Both the position numbers and the translations under genes were made by a program. The notes below the pieces were generated by a model. The model had not been told where the DNA came from. It saw only the letters and a list, made by a program, of their open reading frames with translations, and did not search any database. From NCBI RefSeq assembly GCF_004359545.1, contig NZ_SCWB01000008.1, positions 37,963-101,962 on the forward strand: DNA of 64,000 nt. The letters run 5' to 3'. Source of the DNA: Macrococcus lamae (lineage in GTDB: Bacteria > Bacillota > Bacilli > Staphylococcales > Staphylococcaceae). Below, in pieces: positions 50,820-59,437 of this stretch (position 1 is its first letter; each line of letters opens with the position of its first letter).

Positions 50820-52637
50820 TTATTCCACATCATCAAACTGACTTTCATATAACCCTTTATAGAACCCTTGCTCGGCAATCAGTTCATCGTGACTGCCTTG
50901 CTCAATGATATCCCCGTCTTTCATCACAAGAATAAGGTCAGCGTTACGGATCGTTGATAGTCTGTGTGCAATGACGAAACTTGTACGTCCTTCCATCAAT
51001 GTATCCATTGCCTTTTGAATCAATATTTCAGTCCGTGTATCGACATTACTTGTCGCCTCATCCAGGATCAAAATCTTAGGATCAGAAAGAATGGCTCTTG
51101 CAATGGTCAGAAGCTGTTTCTGTCCTTGAGAGACGTTACTTGTCTCTTCATTCAAGACCATGTCATAGCCATTCGGCCACGTTTTGATGAAGTGGTCAAC
51201 TTGAGCGTCTCGCGCTGCCTGCTCAACTTCAGCATCACTCGCTTCAAGATTGCCGTAACGGATATTCTCGCGGATTGTCCCGTTAAAGAGCCATGTATCC
51301 TGAAGGACGATACCGAATAGCTTTCTCAGTTCTTCTCGTTTGAAATCCTGAATATTAATGTCATCTATTTTAATAGCACCACTGTTGACGTCATAGAAAC
51401 GCATAAGCAGTTTAATGACTGTTGACTTTCCAGCACCTGTTGGTCCGACGATCGCAACTTTCTGACCCGGATTTACATGTGTCGTGAAGTTATTGATAAT
51501 TGTTTTATCTGGATTATAGCCGAAGTTCACCGCTTCAAAGTCCACTGCGCCTTCGACATAGACATGTTGACCGTTCACTTCATAAGTTGTTTCCGCTACA
51601 GAAAGTGCATTGCCATCATCTTTGATTTCTTCTTCCTCATCGATGATCGCGAATACTCGTTCTGTCGCTGCAGCTGTCAACTGCAATGTATTACTGATGC
51701 TTGCAATTTGTGCAATCGGCTGATTGAATTGTCGTACATATTGAATAAATGCCTGAATCCCACCGACGGTCATCGTACCTTTGACCGCAAAATAACCACC
51801 GAGTATACAGATGACGACATACGTGATATTGCCGATGAACATCGTGATCGGCATAATTAAACTCGATAAGAAATTCGCTTTCCATGCTGACTTATATAAT
51901 GTGTCATTATATTCTTCAAATGTCTCCAAAGATGATGCTTCTCTATTAAATGCTTTAATAATTGTATGATTACCGAGCATCTCTTCGACGTGACCATTGA
52001 CGAGACCCAGCGATTCCTGCTGTTTTTTGAAATGAATCTGAGAGTTCTTCATAATCAGCACTACTGCAATCATTGAGACCGGTAATGTCAGAATCGCAAC
52101 AATCGTCAGCTGCCAGCTGATAGAAAACATCATGACGATAATACCTATAAGCATCGTAATAGATGTAATGATCTGAGCGAGGCTTTGATTCAGCGTCTGG
52201 CTGATGGTATCGATATCATTCGTAATACGACTCAGTACATCTCCTTGAGATGTCTTATCATAATACTTAAGCGGTAATTTGTGCAGCTTCTTATTAACAT
52301 CTTCTCGTAGTGAATAAGTGACTTTCGCTGTAACACCACTCATCACATAACCTTGCAAATAGTTGAACAGTGCACTGATTATATAGAGACCGACAAGTAT
52401 CAGCAAGATGCGTTTAATTTCCTTGAAGTCGATGCTTCCTGTGCCGTTCACTTGAGCAAGCACACCTTTAAAGAGAACATCAATCGCATCTCCAAGTATT
52501 TTTGGACCTACTATCATAAATACAGTAGATACAATTGCCAGAATGACTACGAGGAATATCATCATCTTATATTCAGCGATGTACCGGAAGAGTCGTTTGA
52601 GCGCTTGTTTCATATTAGATGGTTTATCCTGTTTCAT
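50820..52637 (-). CDS. Heterodimeric ABC exporter subunit (605 aa, YfiC-like)
   Basis: 605 residues. Six membrane helices (about 20-330) fused to a nucleotide-binding domain with Walker A GPTGAGKST, Walker B LILDEATSNVD with the catalytic glutamate, but a degenerate signature (VSQGQ instead of LSGGQ). Its partner (next gene) has the opposite pattern, so together they make one good and one degenerate ATP site, the rule for heterodimeric type IV multidrug exporters (LmrCD, BmrCD, YfiBC type). Start overlaps the partner stop by 4 bases. Substrate unknown; drug or lipid export is inferred from the family. Confidence 0.9.
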   Translation of the reverse strand: MKQDKPSNMKQALKRLFRYIAEYKMMIFLVVILAIVSTVFMIVGPKILGDAIDVLFKGVLAQVNGTGSIDFKEIKRILLILVGLYIISALFNYLQGYVMSGVTAKVTYSLREDVNKKLHKLPLKYYDKTSQGDVLSRITNDIDTISQTLNQSLAQIITSITMLIGIIVMMFSISWQLTIVAILTLPVSMIAVVLIMKNSQIHFKKQQESLGLVNGHVEEMLGNHTIIKAFNREASSLETFEEYNDTLYKSAWKANFLSSLIMPITMFIGNITYVVICILGGYFAVKGTMTVGGIQAFIQYVRQFNQPIAQIASISNTLQLTAAATERVFAIIDEEEEIKDDGNALSVAETTYEVNGQHVYVEGAVDFEAVNFGYNPDKTIINNFTTHVNPGQKVAIVGPTGAGKSTVIKLLMRFYDVNSGAIKIDDINIQDFKREELRKLFGIVLQDTWLFNGTIRENIRYGNLEASDAEVEQAARDAQVDHFIKTWPNGYDMVLNEETSNVSQGQKQLLTIARAILSDPKILILDEATSNVDTRTEILIQKAMDTLMEGRTSFVIAHRLSTIRNADLILVMKDGDIIEQGSHDELIAEQGFYKGLYESQFDDVE

Positions 52638-54832
52638 GATAGCTCCTCCTCTGATAATTGAGATGACGCAATCTCGTAGTATTCCTGGCTCGTTTTAAGT
52701 AATTCCTCGTGTGTCCCTCGTCCGACAATTTCCCCTTTATCAAGGACAATGATTTGTTCAGCGCCCATAATAGATGTGACACGCTGCCCGATAACGATAA
52801 TCGTTTTCTGCCCCATCTGGTTGAATAAAGCGAGACGTAGATTCTTTTCAGTTCTAGCATCAAGTGCACTGAAGCTGTCATCAAAAATCAGCACTTCAGC
52901 ATCTCGTAAAATCGCTCGTGCAATGGCGAGACGCTGTTTCTGTCCGCCTGACAAGTTACTACCGTTCTGTGAAATTTCAGTATCTAGCCCATCAAGTTGT
53001 GTTATAAATTCTGTTGCCTGAGCAATGTCCAGCGCACGCAGCATTTCTTCATCTGTCGCGTCTTCTTTGCCAAGCTGCATATTAGAACGAATGGTCCCTT
53101 TAAGTAAAGACGCTTTCTGCGGCACAAGTGCTACTCGGTCTCTTAAATCTTCCAGTCGGACATCCTTTACATTAATACCATCTAACAGTACATTACCAGC
53201 TGTCGCGTCATAGAATCGAAGCAGCAGATTAATAAGAGTAGATTTCCCCGCTCCAGTCGAGCCGATGATTGCTGTCATTTCTCCTGGACGTGCGGTTAAA
53301 TGGATGTTTTTTAAGGCATATTCCGTCGCACCTTCATGTTTGTAGCTGACATTTTTAAACTCAACGAGTCCGAAATGATCACTGAATAAAACCGGATCTT
53401 TCTTGTTCTCGATAGATAGATCTGTCAGCAGCACTTCTTTAATTCGTCCGGCTGACACGGCAGCCCGTGGAATCAGAATAAACGTGAATGACAACATGAG
53501 GAATGCCATAATAATCTGCATCGTATATTGAATGAATGCCATCATATCACCGACCTGCATCGATGCATCCGCAATGCGGTGTGCGCCAACCCAGACAATG
53601 ACCAGTGACACGCCGTTCATAATCAACGTCATGACCGGCATCATCAGTGACATTACACGACCAATAAATAGATTTGTATCTGTCAGATCTTTATTCGCGA
53701 CGTTAAAACGGACTTTCTCGTGATCAGAAGTCCCAAAAGCTCGGACGACCATGAGACCGCTTAAAAATTCGCGTGACACGAGATTGACACGGTCGACTAA
53801 CTTCTGGATTCTTTTGAACTTAGGAATCGCGAGCGCCATGATGATTGCGATAAAGACAAGAAGAATGATAACTGCAGCAGCAATAATCCAGCTCATGGAG
53901 TTCGATTTATTCATCGCCATAATGATACCGCCGGCGCCCATGATCGGTGCATAGCAGATCATGCGAATACCCACCATAAAGAACTGCTGAATCTGTGTCA
54001 TATCATTTGTTGAACGAGTAATAAGAGAAGCAGTAGAAAAACCATCAATCTCTTTAAATGAGAAGCTCTCGATCTTCCTGAAGACATCACGACGCAAGTT
54101 ACGCGTCAACCCCGCAGCGATACGTGATGACAGTAAACTCACGAGAATCGTCGCGATACCCCCGATCAAAGCAATACCAAGCATGAGTAATCCTATCTTG
54201 GTGATGTATTTCGTCTGAGTCTTCGTAATATTAAGTCCTAACTCGCCATAGAATGATTTCGTCAGACTGACTCCAATCTGTTTCGTCAAAATATCATTAT
54301 CAGCTTTTTGATTACGATATTCCACTTTTTTAGCAGCTGGCAGCTGATCGAGCATCGGCTGTAATGCATAAAGCTTTGTCACATCCATCTTCTGCTCGGT
54401 CGGCTGTTTAGTGTCCGATTTCTTTTGTGATTTTGAGAAATCATTCAGAGCATTGAACAGACCAAGACTGGACTTGTTAAACGTCTGATTCAACGATTTC
54501 TGTTCTTCACCAGAAACGGCTTCTCTCTTATAAAACTGACCTTTCGCTTTTTTGTACGTCTCTTTGTAGTTAGAAGCATCTACTAACTTGTAGTACTGAT
54601 TGACCTGTTTCATCTGATCAGTCGTCATAAACGTCTGCATCAATTTCATACCATCCACACTGATTGCTTCAGGCGCAGCATCCGTGACGCCATTCTGCTG
54701 AATACCGACATCGACGATATCTGACATATAGTTCGGCAGACTTAAGTCGCTGAAAGCCTGAACAAATAAGAAGACAATCGCTAGGATTAAAGGCACAATA
54801 AAAGCTTTCAAATATTTAAATATGTATAACAC
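52634..54832 (-). CDS. Heterodimeric ABC exporter subunit (732 aa, YfiB-like)
   Basis: 732 residues: membrane helix 1, a charged extracytoplasmic insertion of about 150 residues (about 45-200), five more helices, and a nucleotide-binding domain with GSTGAGKST, intact LSGGQ and Walker B LIFDDSFSALD, where the catalytic glutamate is replaced by aspartate. The insertion is typical of one subunit of YfiB-type heterodimers. The start is GTG at 54832 with AAGGAG seven bases upstream; longer in-frame starts run into the promoter. A TTGACG/TATGAT promoter lies 43 bases upstream, so the pair forms a two-gene operon. Confidence 0.9.
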   Translation of the reverse strand: MLYIFKYLKAFIVPLILAIVFLFVQAFSDLSLPNYMSDIVDVGIQQNGVTDAAPEAISVDGMKLMQTFMTTDQMKQVNQYYKLVDASNYKETYKKAKGQFYKREAVSGEEQKSLNQTFNKSSLGLFNALNDFSKSQKKSDTKQPTEQKMDVTKLYALQPMLDQLPAAKKVEYRNQKADNDILTKQIGVSLTKSFYGELGLNITKTQTKYITKIGLLMLGIALIGGIATILVSLLSSRIAAGLTRNLRRDVFRKIESFSFKEIDGFSTASLITRSTNDMTQIQQFFMVGIRMICYAPIMGAGGIIMAMNKSNSMSWIIAAAVIILLVFIAIIMALAIPKFKRIQKLVDRVNLVSREFLSGLMVVRAFGTSDHEKVRFNVANKDLTDTNLFIGRVMSLMMPVMTLIMNGVSLVIVWVGAHRIADASMQVGDMMAFIQYTMQIIMAFLMLSFTFILIPRAAVSAGRIKEVLLTDLSIENKKDPVLFSDHFGLVEFKNVSYKHEGATEYALKNIHLTARPGEMTAIIGSTGAGKSTLINLLLRFYDATAGNVLLDGINVKDVRLEDLRDRVALVPQKASLLKGTIRSNMQLGKEDATDEEMLRALDIAQATEFITQLDGLDTEISQNGSNLSGGQKQRLAIARAILRDAEVLIFDDSFSALDARTEKNLRLALFNQMGQKTIIVIGQRVTSIMGAEQIIVLDKGEIVGRGTHEELLKTSQEYYEIASSQLSEEELS

Positions 54833-54874
54833 ATTCTCACTCCTTCTTACACAATATTTTTCGTCATCTGATAA

Positions 54875-54903
54875 ATCATAAGTGTTAGTATGTTTTCCGT
54901 CAA
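54875..54903 (-). promoter_or_regulatory. Strong sigma-A promoter for the ABC exporter operon
   Basis: -35 TTGACG (54898-54903), 17-base spacer, -10 TATGAT (54875-54880). No regulator gene is beside it; any operator is unassigned. Confidence 0.72.
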
Positions 54904-54932
54904 TAAACAAAACTTATGGTAGTGTCGTATAA

Positions 54933-54964
54933 CAAAAAAAGCACCCTGACTGCTCAGGATGCTT
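54933..54964 (-). terminator. Intrinsic terminator after rplS
   Basis: Stem AAGCA-CCTGA / TCAGG-TGCTT with loop CTGC and one mismatch, followed on the minus strand by a T run; ten bases after the rplS stop. Confidence 0.75.
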
Positions 54965-54974
54965 CTCGCTTCTA

Positions 54975-55322
54975 TTAGCGAATTTCTTTAATACGAGCCG
55001 CTTTACCACGAAGGCTGCGTAGGTAGTAAAGTTTCGCACGACGTACTTTACCACGACGTAATACTTCTAACTTCTCGATTTTCGGAGTGTGTACTGGGAA
55101 AGTACGTTCTACACCCACACCGTAAGAGATCTTACGAACCGTGAAAGTTTCAGAGATACCGCCGCCACGACGTTTGATAACAACACCTTCATACAACTGA
55201 ACACGTTCGCGAGTTCCCTCTACGATACGCACATGTACTCTTACTGTGTCACCAGGACGAAATGATGGTAAGTCTGTACGCAATTGGTCTTTAGTAATTG
55301 CATCGATTAAAATATTATTCAT
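54975..55322 (-). CDS. rplS: 50S ribosomal protein L19
   Basis: 115 residues, standard length, with the L19 signature [21 protein letters not shown] and the C-terminal [23 protein letters not shown]. It sits at the 30S-50S interface (bridge B8). ATG with AGAAGGAG upstream. It has its own promoter and an L19-type leader, and it ends the rpsP-khpA-rimM-trmD-rplS group. A terminator separates it from the ABC exporter promoter. Confidence 0.98.
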   Translation of the reverse strand: MNNILIDAITKDQLRTDLPSFRPGDTVRVHVRIVEGTRERVQLYEGVVIKRRGGGISETFTVRKISYGVGVERTFPVHTPKIEKLEVLRRGKVRRAKLYYLRSLRGKAARIKEIR

Positions 55323-55395
55323 GTTTTCTTCTCCTTCTGCCTATGTTCTTAAAACTTAATTTCAGCGGACCATAGTGATTGTTGTGTTTTCACAC
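55323..55395 (-). promoter_or_regulatory. L19 leader RNA
   Basis: The 5' leader has a GTGT-GAAA-ACAC hairpin (55383-55394) and a CTATG-TC / GA-CATAG helix (55341-55375) containing CCGCTG, ending just before the Shine-Dalgarno. Position and two-hairpin layout match the L19 ribosomal leader family of Firmicutes, where L19 represses its own synthesis. Confidence 0.55.
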
Positions 55396-55401
55396 TCTTA
55401 A

Positions 55402-55430
55402 AATCATATCACATTGCTCTCACTCTGACA
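55402..55430 (-). promoter_or_regulatory. Sigma-A promoter for rplS
   Basis: -35 TTGTCA (55425-55430), 17-base spacer, -10 TATGAT (55402-55407), 25 bases after the trmD stop. Confidence 0.75.
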
Positions 55431-55454
55431 AGAAAAAATCTTGACAGCATTTAT

Positions 55455-56180
55455 TTATTCTTCAAATCCTAGTGTCTTCAAATATTTGATATCTGATTTA
55501 GTCAGCGGGTAAGTGTCAAGTAGATCCGGACGGCGTTCGTAGGTACGCTTCAGCGACTGCTCGTGCCGCCACTGGTCAATCAGTTTGTGATTACCGCTCA
55601 TCAGCACGTCAGGGACTGTTATGCCGTTATAATCTGCTGGTCTCGTATACTGCGGATGTTCAAGTAATCCTGATGAAAACGAATCGTCTTCATGCGACAC
55701 TTGATTGCCGAGCACATCTGGAATAAGTCTCACAATGGCGTCTGTCATCGTCATGGCTGCCAGTTCGCCGCCCGTCAGCACGAAGTCACCAAGAGAAATT
55801 TCATCAGTGACAAGTTCCGTCCGGATGCGTTCATCGTACCCTTCGTAATGGCCGCATATAAACACTAGATGTGCAGCATGCGCGAGTTCTTCTGCCTTCT
55901 GCTGGTTAAAGGGCGATCCTTGCGGACACATGAGTATGACACGTGTCTCTTCGGTTGTATGAAGCGCCGACATCGCATTGAATATAGGTTCCGGCTTAAG
56001 TACCATGCCTTGACCCCCACCATATGGATAATCATCCACTTGCGAGTGCTTGTTATTCGCGTAATCCCGGAAGTTCACGGTATTCAACGCGACAATTCCT
56101 TTAGCCTGCGACCGTTTCATAATTGAATGATTCAGTGTTTCAAACATTTCTGGAAACAATGTCAAATAATCGATTCTCAA
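55455..56180 (-). CDS. trmD: tRNA (guanine-N1)-methyltransferase TrmD
   Basis: 241 residues of the SPOUT knot fold: [41 protein letters not shown] and [15 protein letters not shown]. It makes m1G37 in tRNA, which prevents frameshifting. The start is TTG at 56180, overlapping the rimM stop (TTGA) and without a clear Shine-Dalgarno, so translation is probably coupled to rimM. Confidence 0.97.
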   Translation of the reverse strand: MRIDYLTLFPEMFETLNHSIMKRSQAKGIVALNTVNFRDYANNKHSQVDDYPYGGGQGMVLKPEPIFNAMSALHTTEETRVILMCPQGSPFNQQKAEELAHAAHLVFICGHYEGYDERIRTELVTDEISLGDFVLTGGELAAMTMTDAIVRLIPDVLGNQVSHEDDSFSSGLLEHPQYTRPADYNGITVPDVLMSGNHKLIDQWRHEQSLKRTYERRPDLLDTYPLTKSDIKYLKTLGFEE

Positions 56181-56677
56181 GATAACAGCCCGTCCATTGC
56201 CTCAATTTCAATCGTCTTATTATCGATATCAACTTTCTTCACGACGTCTTCAATATAAGGGATGAGATGTTCCTTCTCGCCTTTAACAACCCAGACATCA
56301 TTTGCACCGGTTTCAAAGATATCGGTTACACGGCCGATTGGCATTCCTTCATTAAATACTGTGCAGCCGATAATATCATGATAGTAGAATTCATGTTCAT
56401 CCAGTTCAATTTCGGCTTCTTCCACATCCTGAAACAAATCAGCTCCTTTATATTTTTCTACGAAATTGATGTTGTCCAATCCGTCGAACGTCAGCAGATG
56501 AAAGTTTTTATGAGTCCGGTAACTTTTAATTTTTACGATTTTTTCTTCCTTGCCTGACTGAATGATCAGTTCATTACCTGGCTTAAACCGTTCTGTAGTG
56601 AAATCAGATGCTGATAACACTCTTACTTCTCCTTTAATACCATGCATATTGACAATTTTACCGACGTTTACTTTCAT
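56177..56677 (-). CDS. rimM: 16S rRNA processing protein RimM
   Basis: 166 residues: N-terminal RimM barrel ([16 protein letters not shown]) and C-terminal PRC-barrel ([19 protein letters not shown] ... VWVVKG ... [13 protein letters not shown]). It binds S19 and aids 30S head assembly. ATG with AGGAGG upstream; overlaps trmD by 4 bases. Follows khpA by 42 bases. Confidence 0.95.
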   Translation of the reverse strand: MKVNVGKIVNMHGIKGEVRVLSASDFTTERFKPGNELIIQSGKEEKIVKIKSYRTHKNFHLLTFDGLDNINFVEKYKGADLFQDVEEAEIELDEHEFYYHDIIGCTVFNEGMPIGRVTDIFETGANDVWVVKGEKEHLIPYIEDVVKKVDIDNKTIEIEAMDGLLS

Positions 56678-56719
56678 ATTATCGCCTCCTAATAAAAAAA
56701 GAGCACCACACGGGCACCC

Positions 56720-56947
56720 TTAATCAATTTCTACAAACACTTTTTTGCCGGACTCGTGACGACTGCTGGAAACCAGCGTACGGATGGCTTTCGCAATCCG
56801 TCCCTGCTTTCCAATCACTTTGCCCGTATCATCAGGGTGTACACTCAAATGATACGTCACACTATTCGTATGTTCTTCCATGGAAAATTTAATTTCTTCC
56901 GGATGATCGACGAGCGGTTCAATGATGGTTTGTAATAATTGTTCCAT
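56720..56947 (-). CDS. khpA: KH-domain RNA-binding protein KhpA (YlqC)
   Basis: 75 residues, essentially one KH domain with the GxxG loop GKQG at residues 46-49 and RTLVSSSRH after it. KhpA with KhpB (Jag) binds many RNAs and affects cell elongation and division in Gram-positives. In Bacillus the homologue ylqC also follows rpsP. ATG right after the rpsP stop (2-base gap). Confidence 0.92.
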   Translation of the reverse strand: MEQLLQTIIEPLVDHPEEIKFSMEEHTNSVTYHLSVHPDDTGKVIGKQGRIAKAIRTLVSSSRHESGKKVFVEID

Positions 56948-56949
56948 TA

Positions 56950-57225
56950 TTACTTAGCAAGTTTAGAGTTATGGAATTTCTCCATAATTCCTTGCGTAGA
57001 TAAAATGTTACGTACTGTATCTGTTGGTTTAGCACCATCAGCTAACCATTTTAAAGCTAATTCTTCATCAACTTTGATTTCTGCTGCTGGTTTCGCAACT
57101 GGATTGTAAGTTCCGATTGCTTCGATGATACGACCGTCACGTGGCGCACGAGCGTCAGCTACAACGATACGGTAGAACGGGTTTCTTTTTGAACCCATAC
57201 GTGTTAAACGAATTTTAACTGCCAT
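56950..57225 (-). CDS. rpsP: 30S ribosomal protein S16
   Basis: 91 residues, full length; N-terminal [24 protein letters not shown] and the [20 protein letters not shown] end are typical. S16 is needed for 30S body assembly. ATG with AGAGA upstream. First gene of rpsP-khpA-rimM-trmD-rplS here: ffh, normally just upstream, is absent and a plus-strand hydrolase gene diverges instead. Confidence 0.98.
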   Translation of the reverse strand: MAVKIRLTRMGSKRNPFYRIVVADARAPRDGRIIEAIGTYNPVAKPAAEIKVDEELALKWLADGAKPTDTVRNILSTQGIMEKFHNSKLAK

Positions 57226-57266
57226 AATATAATTCTCTCCATTTCATTTCTTAATCTCAAGTACAT

Positions 57267-57295
57267 ACTATAACAGTAAATCATATTCCTGTAAA
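57267..57295 (-). promoter_or_regulatory. Sigma-A promoter for rpsP operon
   Basis: -35 TTTACA (57290-57295), 17-base spacer, -10 TATAGT (57267-57272), 42 bases before the rpsP start. It shows rpsP is transcribed from here rather than from an ffh operon. Confidence 0.75.
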
Positions 57296-57451
57296 GTGTT
57301 TTTTCTTTACATATTTAAAACTTAGGTCATTCATATTAACTTTTATGATTAAAAACAGGGCATTACATTAGAAATCAAATGAAATTCCTGATATCTTTTA
57401 ACTACATTCATCCATGAACATGATGAAAACAAGACAGGAAGTGTAAAAGGT

Positions 57452-58399
57452 TTGAACAAACAACTAAAATGGAAATGGTGGTTGATCTCCTTCTTTTCCT
57501 TAATTATTATTCTTATGATTTCTATCATATTTGTTGTCGGCTATCGCGTCAGTAATATCTATACACATTTGACAACTCCAGACAATACTTTGCGGGCTGA
57601 CCGTACTTATTTAAACAGCATTAACTTTAATAAAGAACAGTTTCTCAATCAATATCACAACAAAACCATTAAATTAAACTCTTCAAAGTATAATCATACA
57701 TTTGAAGGACAGTTGATTTCTCCGCAAGTAGCATCTAAAGGAACAGTTATTATGGCTCATGGACTCGGCGGATCAAGACAGTCCATCTACCCAGTAGCAG
57801 ATATATTCCTCAGTTTAGGTTATTCTGTTTTTGCGATTGATCTTCCGAATGCAGGATCAAGTACGAGCACACTTAATACATTTGGTATACGCGAAAGTTA
57901 TGATGTACTGGATGCTATCAATTATATCGCTAAAGACAATAACGATAAGCCGATGATTTTATGGGGTATGTCATATGGCGCCGGTGCTGCCGCAATAGCT
58001 GCGGGGAGAGATGATTCAAAAATAGATAATATTATTCTCGATTCCCCTTTAAGTGATCCAGAGGTTATGATCGTCCAAGGACTAAACTTTATCAAACACT
58101 CAGAAAATGTACCGCCAAAACTTATTAAATATTCAAGTGAACTTTATACGACTATCCGCTACGGTTTTTCTATCGATTCCATGCAAGCAGATAAGTGGCT
58201 GAAAAATACTGAAAAACCTGTTCTCATCTTGTCGTCGAATAGTGATAAAGTAACGCCACCTTTCATGGCTGAAGCACTCTTTGAAGCATCAAGCAATGAA
58301 GACAGCCGAATAGTAAAGTTCCACAATGTCTCGCATGCCATGCTTTACTATGATGAGAAGGAACGTTACGTAAAAGCCATCAGAGATTACCTGAAATAA
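57452..58399 (+). CDS. Membrane-anchored alpha/beta hydrolase
   Basis: 315 residues. A basic N-terminus with W residues is followed by one membrane helix (about 11-32) without a cleavage or lipobox motif, so the catalytic domain should be outside the cell, anchored. Alpha/beta fold with HGLGGS near 103, nucleophile S174 in GMSYG, acid D265 in SNSDKV and H295 in NVSHAM. It resembles Bacillus YqkD-type hydrolases; the substrate is unknown. TTG start at 57452; AGGAAG lies 11 bases before, so initiation may be weak, and no other in-frame start upstream exists. It occupies the place of ffh/ylxM and diverges from rpsP. Confidence 0.85.
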   Translation: MNKQLKWKWWLISFFSLIIILMISIIFVVGYRVSNIYTHLTTPDNTLRADRTYLNSINFNKEQFLNQYHNKTIKLNSSKYNHTFEGQLISPQVASKGTVIMAHGLGGSRQSIYPVADIFLSLGYSVFAIDLPNAGSSTSTLNTFGIRESYDVLDAINYIAKDNNDKPMILWGMSYGAGAAAIAAGRDDSKIDNIILDSPLSDPEVMIVQGLNFIKHSENVPPKLIKYSSELYTTIRYGFSIDSMQADKWLKNTEKPVLILSSNSDKVTPPFMAEALFEASSNEDSRIVKFHNVSHAMLYYDEKERYVKAIRDYLK

Positions 58400-58506
58400 A
58401 CAAGCTCGGGATGCTAATAGTTGTCGTTCGAATCATATCAGTCTGCTACATTCATAGCATCTAAATTGATGATTCAAATCACTGGACTATTATCCCGAGC
58501 TTGTTT
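58398..58506. terminator. 109-nt long hairpin between the hydrolase and cupin genes
   Basis: Perfect 15-bp outer arms (AAACAAGCTCGGGAT / ATCCCGAGCTTGTTT), then AATAGT / ACTATT, GAATCAT / ATGATTC and an apical TGCTA-CATTCA-TAGCA. It begins at the hydrolase stop and ends nine bases before the cupin stop; T-rich tails lie on both sides, so it can end both converging genes. Much longer than an ordinary terminator. Confidence 0.7.
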
Positions 58507-58515
58507 TAATTTTAG

Positions 58516-58938
58516 TTATTCTTCGTTCGGATCATTTTCTGCATCTTCATGCGTTTCGTGAACAGTACCTTTTTTATGATCTGGTCCTGCGTAGATTGAA
58601 TAAATCTTCAGCGGTTTTTTTCCATTATTAGTAACGTTGTGCCATGTATCCGCAGGAACAATAATCGCATCATCAGCCTTAACTTTTTTCTCAAAATCCA
58701 AGTTTTTCTTAGTGGATCCCATCTGACATAAGCCTTCGCCCTGTTCAACTCTTAAAAACTGGTCAATTCCTTCATGTTTTTCAAGACCGATATCATCGCC
58801 CGGCTGGATTGTCATCAATGTCACTTGCAGCTTTTTCCCAGTCCAAATCGTCGTACGGAAATTCTCATTTTCAAGTGTCATTCCTTCAATGTTGTCTACA
58901 AACGGTTTCTTACCTTGATCTTCAAAGTTATAAGCCAT
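58516..58938 (-). CDS. Single-domain cupin protein
   Basis: 140 residues, one cupin barrel with motif 1 GLEKHEGIDQFLRVEQGEG and motif 2 PADTWHNVTNNG; only some of the usual metal histidines are present. The acidic tail is rich in E, D and H. Members of this group are small metal-binding proteins of unknown substrate. The ATG at 58938 has AGGAGG seven bases upstream. A GGGTAT/GATTGA pair upstream could be a sigma-B promoter. It ends at the long hairpin shared with the hydrolase. Confidence 0.85.
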   Translation of the reverse strand: MAYNFEDQGKKPFVDNIEGMTLENENFRTTIWTGKKLQVTLMTIQPGDDIGLEKHEGIDQFLRVEQGEGLCQMGSTKKNLDFEKKVKADDAIIVPADTWHNVTNNGKKPLKIYSIYAGPDHKKGTVHETHEDAENDPNEE

Positions 58939-58974
58939 TATAATACCTCCTGAAAATTTTAATTGCATAGAGTT

Positions 58975-59000
58975 ATACCCTGTTCTATCACCCTTCAATC
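58975..59000 (-). promoter_or_regulatory. Possible sigma-B promoter for the cupin gene
   Basis: -35 GATTGA (58995-59000, four of six to GTTTAA), 14-base spacer, -10 GGGTAT (58975-58980). Lies in the gap after the DUF454 stop, 37 bases before the ATG. Confidence 0.4.
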
Positions 59001-59018
59001 TCAAAGAGCTTAAGATTA

Positions 59019-59387
59019 TCATGACTTTTCAGGCAGTGTTCTGACAAAAAATACTAGCACGATGGTTTGCACCAGGAGCATCATACTTAAAGCTATTCTA
59101 ATATATAAGTGATCAATCATATAAATAGAAAATCCGACAACGATATAAACGCTGATTAGCAGCTGTATCTTTTTCTTCAGCGTATAGCCACGGTGCTGCC
59201 GGAAATCCTCAACATATGACTGGTAGGGCTTAGTCTGTATCAACCATTGATGAAATCTATCAGAGCTTCTTGCAAAGCAAAGTGCAGCGAGCAGCAGAAA
59301 AGGAGTCGTCGGCAGAAGAGGCAGCACAACACCAATGAAGCCAAGAATCGTACAAATCGTGCCGATTATCATTAATAAAATCCTCAT
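59019..59387 (-). CDS. DUF454 (YbaN-type) small membrane protein
   Basis: 122 residues with three membrane helices (about 3-35, 70-90, 95-115) and the DUF454 core PLLPTTPFLLLAALCFARSSDRFHQWL and YRQH/DFRQHRG. The function of the family is unknown. ATG with GGAGG seven bases upstream. It lies 51 bases after the ABC-F stop, without a clear terminator between, so it may share the ABC-F transcript. Confidence 0.87.
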   Translation of the reverse strand: MRILLMIIGTICTILGFIGVVLPLLPTTPFLLLAALCFARSSDRFHQWLIQTKPYQSYVEDFRQHRGYTLKKKIQLLISVYIVVGFSIYMIDHLYIRIALSMMLLVQTIVLVFFVRTLPEKS

Positions 59388-59437
59388 CTGCTTCCCTCCT
59401 TGTTTTTCTTATTTTAACACTACTCTGCTATCGGTGC

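Noticed and set aside
56696..56722. GC-rich segment followed by a minus-strand T run between khpA and rimM, looking like a terminator
   Set aside because: The two GGTGC units are direct, not inverted, repeats and do not pair; no stable stem could be drawn.
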